Shown piece after piece: positions 1 through 5,391 of a stretch of 5,391 nt of DNA. The stretch is from contig JAQGKH010000103.1 in NCBI GenBank assembly GCA_028290225.1, positions 1 to 5,391 of the forward strand, in the 5' to 3' direction. Source of the stretch: Devosia sp. (GTDB lineage Bacteria; Pseudomonadota; Alphaproteobacteria; Rhizobiales; Devosiaceae). Under the pieces are notes generated by a model. That model ran no database searches and was not told the DNA's origin. It was given only the letters and a program-made list of their open reading frames with translations. Position numbers and translations under genes: made by a program. Numbering within the stretch: the first letter of the stretch is position 1; the number at the start of each line of letters is the position of its first letter.

Positions 1-733
1 GCACCATGGTGTAGATGGCAACGCCCCAGCCCTGGGGAGTGACGGCAGGCAGTGCGGCAAAGAACGCCCCGATGCCGCCGCCCAGGACGATCTGGTAGGC
101 AATGGCCGCGACGAAGGCGCCCGAGCAAGTTGCGACCAGAAAGCTGATCCAGCCGGTGGCCGGCTTGTAGCGCAGCGACACCGAATAGGCGGCGTAGGCG
201 CCGCAGGCGAGCAGGACGAGGCTGTCGCCAAAGCCGATATCGAGCGCCAGGATGCGGCCGAGTTCCCCATGGGTGGCCGTCACCAGCACGCCGGTGATGG
301 TCAGTACAGCGCCAACCAGCTGGAGCGGCCGCACGCGGGTGCGGAACAGGGCGAAGTTCGCCAGCATGACGAAAAGATTGATGGTCACCTGCTCCAGGGC
401 GATATTGATGCCGCTGGCGTGGTAGGAGGCCATGTAGACCAGGATGTTGAAGGTAACATAGCCCACCGCGCCGTAGAATAAGTAGAGCGGCCAGCGGGCG
501 CGCAGCACGGGCCAGTCGCGCTTGAGCGAACTCCCGGCAAAGGGCAGAATCAGCAGCAGGGCGCCACCCCACCGCAGGACGGTGAGCGTAAAAGGATCGA
601 TATGGCCAACGGCCAGCTTTCCGGCCACGACATTGCCGCCCCAGAACATGGTGGTCAGAACCAGCAGCAAATAGGGGCGATCAAGGAGGCGGGCGGAAAT
701 GCCGCGACTTTGGGGCAATGGCGGCTTTGTCAT
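1..733 (-). CDS. DMT/EamA-family inner-membrane transporter, N-terminal 244 residues (C-terminus off the left edge)
   Basis: This is a partial gene: reading the minus strand from the ATG at 733-731 gives 244 residues with no stop before position 1. The translation is strongly hydrophobic. I place membrane segments at about residues 22-42, 48-66, 83-104, 109-130, 136-153, 168-187 and 193-217, with an eighth beginning at the edge. This fits the ten-helix drug/metabolite transporter fold made of two EamA repeats. The first helix carries the typical FWGGNVVAGK stretch (30-39), and the second follows the usual DPFTLTVLRW pattern (46-55). The family usually has about 290-310 residues, so roughly 50-60 are missing. 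An in-frame TAA lies 33 bases upstream of the ATG, which favours this start; the Shine-Dalgarno is weak (GAG about 10 bases upstream). Family members export or import amino acids, sugars or metabolites, and the substrate cannot be read from sequence. The gene is divergent from purA. Confidence 0.9.
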   Translation of the reverse strand, partial: MTKPPLPQSRGISARLLDRPYLLLVLTTMFWGGNVVAGKLAVGHIDPFTLTVLRWGGALLLILPFAGSSLKRDWPVLRARWPLYLFYGAVGYVTFNILVYMASYHASGINIALEQVTINLFVMLANFALFRTRVRPLQLVGAVLTITGVLVTATHGELGRILALDIGFGDSLVLLACGAYAAYSVSLRYKPATGWISFLVATCSGAFVAAIAYQIVLGGGIGAFFAALPAVTPQGWGVAIYTMV

Positions 734-760
734 CGTCGCTCGGTGATGTAAGGACAGTCG

Positions 761-788
761 GACTTAGCAGGTATTCGGGTGCGGTCAA
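761..788 (-). promoter_or_regulatory. Candidate housekeeping promoter of the DMT transporter gene
   Basis: On the minus strand TTGACCG (788-782) is followed after 13 bases by GCTAAGTC (768-761). As I recall it, the Caulobacter sigma-73 consensus is TTGaCgS, 10-14 bases, GCTANAWC. The -35 differs from it at about one position and the -10 at one (G where A is expected). Transcription would start near 754, giving a leader of about 21 bases before the ATG at 733. The site is read by eye, and no start site is known. Confidence 0.5.
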
Positions 789-800
789 ACCTGCAGCCGA

Positions 801-827
801 TTGGCGCGTGCGGTTCGAGTGAAAAAC
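801..827 (+). promoter_or_regulatory. Weak candidate promoter of purA
   Basis: The 132 bases between the two divergent genes must normally hold the purA promoter. The best pair I can see is TTGGCGC (801-807) and TGAAAAAC (820-827), 12 bases apart. The -35 is fair but the -10 matches the alphaproteobacterial consensus poorly. A small GC-rich inverted repeat (GCCGC at 828-832, GCGGC at 837-841) follows and would lie at or near the start of the message. The purA promoter could equally lie inside the 5' end of the transporter gene. Confidence 0.25.
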
Positions 828-851
828 GCCGCTGCCGCGGCACGGATTGTT

Positions 852-857
852 GGAGAG
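852..857 (+). promoter_or_regulatory. purA ribosome binding site
   Basis: GGAGAG lies 8 bases before the ATG at 866. It decides the start: the open frame extends 29 codons further upstream to an ATG at 779, but that extension is not PurA-like and this site fits only the ATG at 866. Confidence 0.8.
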
Positions 858-865
858 AAGTTTTC

Positions 866-2144
<1,279 letters not shown>

Positions 2145-2155
<11 letters not shown>

Positions 2156-2171
2156 GTGTCTTTGATACAAC
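2145..2171 (+). promoter_or_regulatory. Possible promoter in the AT-richer gap after purA
   Basis: GATACAAC (2164-2171) matches the alphaproteobacterial -10 form GCTANAWC at all but one position. A poor -35-like TTCAAGA (2145-2151) lies 12 bases before it, overlapping the end of purA. Initiation near 2177 would leave about 26 bases of leader before the ATG at 2203. The gap is visibly richer in A and T than the genes on either side. Read-through from purA is also possible, since no terminator hairpin is seen after its stop. Confidence 0.3.
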
Positions 2172-2202
2172 ATATCTGGCAATTGTGAGTACCAAGTAAG
2201 CT

Positions 2203-4317
2203 ATGGCGGACTACAAGGAGCTGTTGCGCCGAGCCATTTCGGCATTGCCCGAGAACAATGGCGCTGCTCGCCGGGCAGTTTACGAGAAGGCGCGCTCGGC
2301 ACTTGTGGGGCAGTTGCGGGCAATCACCCCGCCCTTGCCGGCTCGCGACATCACCCAGCATCGCTTGCAGCTCGAAGACTGTATTCGACAGGTCGAGCAG
2401 GAAGCCAGCGAGGCGGTGATCTCGCTCGGGCGCGATTCGATGTTAGCCCGCGCCCCGATGCGTGCCCCCGGCCCGGAGCCGGTGGTGGAAGAGCCGCCGC
2501 CTCCAGCGCCGGAGCCGGAACCGGAACCGGAAGCACGGTTCGAGCCGCCGCAGTTCCAGCCCTTGCCGCAGTTCCGGCCTGTGGGGGCGCCAAGCGAGGC
2601 CGCGCCCGAGCCAAAGTCGGCGGAGCCGGTCCGGACCGCCACCTCCATTGAAGACATCATTGCCGATGCGGCCGCTGCGGGCGGGACCGAGGTGCAGCGG
2701 CAAGCCGTGTTCGTTCCACCGGCCGAGCCATTGCTTGAGCCGACGCTCGAGGCTCCGGCAGCGCCGGTAGAAGCCGCCGAGCCGGCGGCGGTTGAAACTC
2801 CCCGTCCGGCGCGTTCGCGCTGGTTGCCCCCGTTTATTTCGCGCTCCAAGGAGCCGCGCAAGGCGGATGCTTCGCCAAAGGGAGAAGAGGTAGCGGTTGC
2901 CGTGCCGCCGCACGGGCCGGTGCTGGATCCCCTGCGCGAAGCGGAGCCGTTCGCGGCGGCCATCGTCGCGACTGAGCCGGCCTGGCAGAGCGGCGCGAGC
3001 CCGGATTTCAGCGCCGGGCCAGCCCCAACGGTCGCGGCCTCGGAGCCGGTGCCGGTGCAGGCGGCATTGTCGAGCGTTCGCGAGGTCGAGGTCGAGCCGG
3101 CTCAGCCCGACACCAGCGAGGCCGAAGGCGCTATCGAGCGCGCCATCGAAACGCTGGATCGCGAAGCGCGGGGCGAAAGCAGCCCGGTTGCGGGCGAGGA
3201 TGCGCCATTGGCGGCCAAGCGCAACATGTTCGCCATGCCCGAGCGCCCCGAAGCCAACGGGACGGCCGGGCAAGAAGATGCCGATGGGGGCTTCGTGCCG
3301 GCGGTGGAGCCGCGCACCGGCACGGGATTGAGCATTTTCCTGATCGTCTTTGCCGTGCTGCTGGTGGGTGTGGGCGGGGCAGGCTTCTGGGCCTGGCGCG
3401 AGGGCTATGTGGATCTGAACCAGATGTTCGGGCAGGCCACCACGGTGGTGGCGGAAGCACCGCAGGCGGAGCCCGATCTCTCCACTCCCACGCTCGACGC
3501 GGTGCCCCCGGTCGGGGATGCGGCGGGTACAGACCAGCCAGCGGGCCCCGGCAACACCGCGACAACTGCGGCGGCCGAGCCAACCACGGCCCTCGAGGCT
3601 TTGGAAACCGAGGATCGGCTGGAGCCGACGCCCGAGGCGGTGGTGCCCGATGGCACCCAAACCAGCCTGCCCCCGCTGGGCGGCACCGAGGACAAGGGCG
3701 AGGAGCGGCTGCCCGGGGAAGACCCCAATGCGGCCGTGGCGCTGAACGATCCGGCCGCTTCGGTGGACCCGGCCGTGCTGTCGGGCAGCCAGTCGCTGTT
3801 GCTGGAAGCCTCGCAGGATGGGCGCACCGGTGCGGTGCCGTTTTCGGGGACGATCGAGTGGCGCGAGGGGGTGGACGAAATCGGCCAGCCAACGCTGATC
3901 GGGGAAGCCAATATTCCGGCGCGCAATCTGGGCGTAGGGCTGACCATCCGCAAGAATTCGGATCCGAGCCTGCCGGCCAGCCATTTGATGGAAGTGGATT
4001 TCGATGTCAGCGATACCTTTATCGGCGGCACGATTGCCGGCCTGCCGGGCGTGTTGCTGAAGGACCAGGAACTGGTGCCGGGAACGCCGCTGGTGGGCGC
4101 ATCGGCGCGGGTAGTCGGCAACTCCTATCTGTTTGCGCTCAGCGCTGCGGAGCAGGACGCGGTCACCAACCAGAACCTGCTGCAGAACCGCAAATGGATG
4201 GATCTGGCGGTGGTGTATGGCACCGGGCGCAACGCCATCATCACCCTTGAAAAGGATGAGGCGGCGCAGGCGCTGTTTGAAAAGGTGTTTGCGGCCTGGG
4301 GGCAGGCCGCCCCTTAA
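2203..4317 (+). CDS. Conserved hypothetical single-pass membrane protein with a long Pro/Glu/Ala-rich linker
   Basis: I cannot assign a function to this 704-residue product. Residues 1-75 look like a compact helical domain (LLRRAISALPENNGAARRAV, then an Arg/Glu-rich helix). Residues 80-370 are low-complexity and rich in Pro, Glu and Ala, including EPEPEPEPE near 104-112, and are probably disordered. One hydrophobic helix spans about 377-398 (SIFLIVFAVLLVGVGGAGFWAW). A second acidic Pro/Ala/Thr linker runs to about 520. Residues 524-704 look folded and beta-rich, with GTIEWREGV, NIPARNLGVGLTIRKNSDPS, LPASHLMEVDFDV and, near the end, NRKWMDLAVVYGTGRNAIITL. With no signal peptide, the N-terminal part is probably cytoplasmic and the C-terminal domain periplasmic (inference). 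From memory, similar N- and C-terminal sequences occur in unnamed Hyphomicrobiales proteins. The ATG at 2203 is the first in-frame start after a TAA at 2197; its Shine-Dalgarno is weak. It lies 47 bp after purA and converges on thiQ. Confidence 0.85.
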   Translation: MADYKELLRRAISALPENNGAARRAVYEKARSALVGQLRAITPPLPARDITQHRLQLEDCIRQVEQEASEAVISLGRDSMLARAPMRAPGPEPVVEEPPPPAPEPEPEPEARFEPPQFQPLPQFRPVGAPSEAAPEPKSAEPVRTATSIEDIIADAAAAGGTEVQRQAVFVPPAEPLLEPTLEAPAAPVEAAEPAAVETPRPARSRWLPPFISRSKEPRKADASPKGEEVAVAVPPHGPVLDPLREAEPFAAAIVATEPAWQSGASPDFSAGPAPTVAASEPVPVQAALSSVREVEVEPAQPDTSEAEGAIERAIETLDREARGESSPVAGEDAPLAAKRNMFAMPERPEANGTAGQEDADGGFVPAVEPRTGTGLSIFLIVFAVLLVGVGGAGFWAWREGYVDLNQMFGQATTVVAEAPQAEPDLSTPTLDAVPPVGDAAGTDQPAGPGNTATTAAAEPTTALEALETEDRLEPTPEAVVPDGTQTSLPPLGGTEDKGEERLPGEDPNAAVALNDPAASVDPAVLSGSQSLLLEASQDGRTGAVPFSGTIEWREGVDEIGQPTLIGEANIPARNLGVGLTIRKNSDPSLPASHLMEVDFDVSDTFIGGTIAGLPGVLLKDQELVPGTPLVGASARVVGNSYLFALSAAEQDAVTNQNLLQNRKWMDLAVVYGTGRNAIITLEKDEAAQALFEKVFAAWGQAAP
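4314..4317. other. Shared stop-codon palindrome TTAA of two convergent genes
   Basis: The plus-strand gene ends with TAA at 4315-4317, and thiQ on the minus strand ends with TAA read from 4316 to 4314. The four bases TTAA serve both stops. No intergenic DNA separates the genes, and no hairpin followed by a T-run is visible near either 3' end, so transcripts of each must end inside, or run into, the opposing gene. Confidence 0.95.
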
Positions 4318-4952
4318 ACTGCAAGCAATTGCCGGTCCTGCAGATGATAGCGCCGGTTGGCGAGGGCGAGGATATCATCGGCGTGGTGGCTGACCAGCAC
4401 CGTATGCCAGCCATGGCGGAGGGTGAGGGTCTGGACCAGATCACGGATCACGCCGCGGGTTTGATCGTCCAGCGCTGAAAAGGGCTCATCGAGCAGCAAG
4501 ACAGGCCGGGCGCGCAGCAGGGTCCGGGCCAGGGCGACGCGCTGCTTTTGCCCGCCTGACAGGGTTGCGGCGGGCTGCGGCCCGATACCCGGCAAGCCGA
4601 CCTCAGCCAACGCGGCTTGCACGCGGCTTTCCAGAACGGAACGCGCGGTTCGGGCCGGCAGACCCAGCGCAACGTTGCGGGCCGCGCTCAGATGCTCGAA
4701 CAGGCTTTCGCTTTGGAGCAGCAGCGACACCGGGCGCTTCTCGGGCGGCAGGGGCACCAGGGCCTGGCCATCCAGTTCGATGCTGCCGCCGCGGGGCGCC
4801 AGGAAGCCCGCAAGCAGATCGAGCAGGGTGGACTTGCCCGAGCCGCTGGCGCCGGAAACGGCAGTGATCTCGCCCGGCGCAGCCTGCATGGAAAAGCCAT
4901 AGGGCTCGGTTTGGCCGGGATAAGCGAAGCTCAGGCGATCAACGCGCAGCAT
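4314..4952 (-). CDS. thiQ: Thiamin/TPP ABC importer, ATP-binding protein
   Basis: This is the cytoplasmic ATPase that powers the ThiBPQ importer for thiamin, thiamin phosphate and TPP. The 212-residue product has every ABC motif: A-loop Tyr11 (SFAYPG), Walker A GASGSGKST (34-42), Q-loop Gln80 in SLLLQSESLF, signature LSGGQ (131-135), Walker B VLLLDE (151-156) with catalytic Glu156, D-loop SALD (159-162) and switch His189 in VSHHADD. The run EKRPVSLLLQSESLFEHL resembles ThiQ of E. coli in particular, and the ThiP neighbour confirms the assignment. It is slightly shorter than E. coli ThiQ (about 232) and has no C-terminal regulatory domain. I chose the ATG at 4952 because AAAGGA lies 6 bases upstream and the ABC fold begins directly; a longer frame to 4988 adds 12 unlikely residues. 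It overlaps thiP by 14 bp and converges on the unknown gene. Confidence 0.93.
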   Translation of the reverse strand: MLRVDRLSFAYPGQTEPYGFSMQAAPGEITAVSGASGSGKSTLLDLLAGFLAPRGGSIELDGQALVPLPPEKRPVSLLLQSESLFEHLSAARNVALGLPARTARSVLESRVQAALAEVGLPGIGPQPAATLSGGQKQRVALARTLLRARPVLLLDEPFSALDDQTRGVIRDLVQTLTLRHGWHTVLVSHHADDILALANRRYHLQDRQLLAV

Positions 4953-5391
4953 GGGCGATCCTTTGGGCGAGACGGGGGAGACCCACAAAAGCGAGAATGG
5001 TGCCGATCAGGAGGATGGCCGCAATGGCGCCGGCATCATTGTTGCGATAGGCGCCGAGCGATCGGAACATCAGCAGCGGCAGGGTCTGAAAATCCTGCGT
5101 ACCGAAGAGGGCGATAACGCCAAGATCGCCGAGCGAAAAGCAGAAGGCAAGGGCGAGCACCACGCCGATATCCTTGCCCAGGAGCGGCAGTTCGAGCCGG
5201 GTGAACTGGTGCCAGCCGCCAAGGCCTAGCGAGCGGATGAGCTTGCCCCGGGTGCGGGCGATGGCTTCGAGTGGCGGGGCGAGCGTGGCCATGGCAAAGG
5301 GCAGCGCGAGAAGGCTGTTGCCCATGATGACGACAAGCGGGGCGGCACTGGCCGGCGCGAGGCCCAGATCGCGCACGAGGAGGAAAAATCC
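4939..5391 (-). CDS. thiP: Thiamin/TPP ABC importer, permease (C-terminal 150 residues; 5' part off the right edge)
   Basis: ThiP is the inner-membrane channel of the thiamin importer, normally a single chain of about 520-540 residues made of two homologous permease halves. The window holds only the last 150 residues, without a start; a GTG at 5376 is internal, because the frame stays open and hydrophobic (GFFLL) up to the edge. The fragment shows the second-half cytoplasmic loop that docks on the ATPase (EAA motif, from EAIARTRGKL through LELPLL, fragment residues 42-71). Membrane segments follow at about 75-97 (GVVLALAFCFSLGDLGVIAL) and 120-137. SLGDLGVIALFG, DFQTLPLLMF and GAYRNNDAGAIAAILLI match my memory of the E. 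coli ThiP C-terminus closely. The stop lies 14 bp inside thiQ. thiB, for the periplasmic binding protein, would be expected further right, outside the window. Confidence 0.92.
   Translation of the reverse strand, partial: GFFLLVRDLGLAPASAAPLVVIMGNSLLALPFAMATLAPPLEAIARTRGKLIRSLGLGGWHQFTRLELPLLGKDIGVVLALAFCFSLGDLGVIALFGTQDFQTLPLLMFRSLGAYRNNDAGAIAAILLIGTILAFVGLPRLAQRIAHAAR
4959..4964 (-). promoter_or_regulatory. thiQ ribosome binding site, inside the 3' end of thiP
   Basis: On the minus strand AAAGGA (4964-4959) lies 6 bases before the thiQ ATG at 4952. The whole site is within thiP coding sequence, upstream of the thiP stop at 4941-4939, an arrangement typical of translationally coupled genes. 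Confidence 0.7.

Noticed and set aside
269..481. Small plus-strand frame within the transporter gene
   Set aside because: The minus-strand translation of the same bases is a convincing transporter with membrane helices; the plus frame is Gln/Gly/His-rich and has no motif.
828..841. GC-rich hairpin (5-bp stem, 4-base loop) before the purA ribosome binding site
   Set aside because: The stem is short and lacks a T-run, and such repeats arise easily in GC-rich DNA. Not enough to call a terminator or a regulator.
779..865. 29-codon upstream extension of purA
   Set aside because: PurA proteins begin directly with the MANVVVVGSQWGDEG-type strand. The Shine-Dalgarno at 852-857 fits only the ATG at 866, and the extension is not PurA-like.
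2181..2189. AATTGTGAG, resembling half of a lac-type operator
   Set aside because: Only one half-site is present, with no symmetric partner and no regulator gene nearby; most likely chance.
2512..2534. Short hexanucleotide repeat coding for Glu-Pro pairs
   Set aside because: It has only about four imperfect units, in frame and inside a Pro/Glu-rich linker. It is ordinary low-complexity coding sequence, not a separate repeat element.
2443..3984. Open minus-strand frame of 513 codons opposite the unknown gene
   Set aside because: The translation is Arg/Gly/His-rich with no domain-like stretch. The plus-strand frame has a clear membrane helix and folded C-terminal domain, so this one is a shadow.
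4325..4332. Perfect 8-bp palindrome GCAATTGC near the end of thiQ
   Set aside because: It has no spacer or T-run to act as a terminator and is too short to mean more than chance.
4953..4988. 12-residue upstream extension of thiQ
   Set aside because: The ATG at 4952 has a good AAAGGA site and starts at the first strand of the ABC fold; the extension would lie deeper in thiP.
4617..5117. Plus-strand frame of 166 codons across thiQ and thiP
   Set aside because: It is antisense to two genes with unmistakable family motifs, and its translation shows no recognisable feature.

Overview
The window is GC-rich, gene-dense chromosomal DNA. Gene content, codon choice and one promoter-like site resembling the Caulobacter housekeeping consensus point to an alphaproteobacterium, most likely of the Hyphomicrobiales (Devosia-like is a guess). 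Nothing in it looks mobile: there are no IS ends, tRNA, integrase, CRISPR or phage genes, and composition is even throughout.

Layout from left to right. (1) Positions 1-733, minus strand: the N-terminal 244 residues of a DMT/EamA-family inner-membrane transporter that runs off the left edge. (2) Positions 734-865: a 132-bp divergent intergenic region holding a good promoter candidate for the transporter, a weak one for purA, and the purA ribosome binding site. (3) Positions 866-2155, plus strand: complete purA, adenylosuccinate synthetase. (4) Positions 2156-2202: a short AT-richer gap with a possible promoter. (5) Positions 2203-4317, plus strand: a 704-residue protein of unknown function with a small helical N-terminal domain, a very long Pro/Glu/Ala-rich linker, one transmembrane helix and a folded C-terminal domain. 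(6) Positions 4314-4952 and 4939-5391, minus strand: thiQ (complete) and the 3' end of thiP. These are the ATPase and permease of the thiamin/TPP ABC importer, overlapping by 14 bp and forming an operon that enters from the right; thiB would be expected beyond the edge.

purA and the unknown gene point the same way and could be co-transcribed, although the gap may hold its own promoter. The thiPQ operon converges head-on with the unknown gene, and the two stop codons share the palindrome TTAA, leaving no room for an intergenic terminator. PurA is cytoplasmic and commits IMP to AMP synthesis; ThiPQ imports the cofactor thiamin; the DMT protein's substrate cannot be told. No functional link between them is evident beyond adjacency.

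Most of the window is ordinary housekeeping DNA. I see no clear new system; the object most worth attention is the uncharacterised 704-residue membrane protein next to purA.
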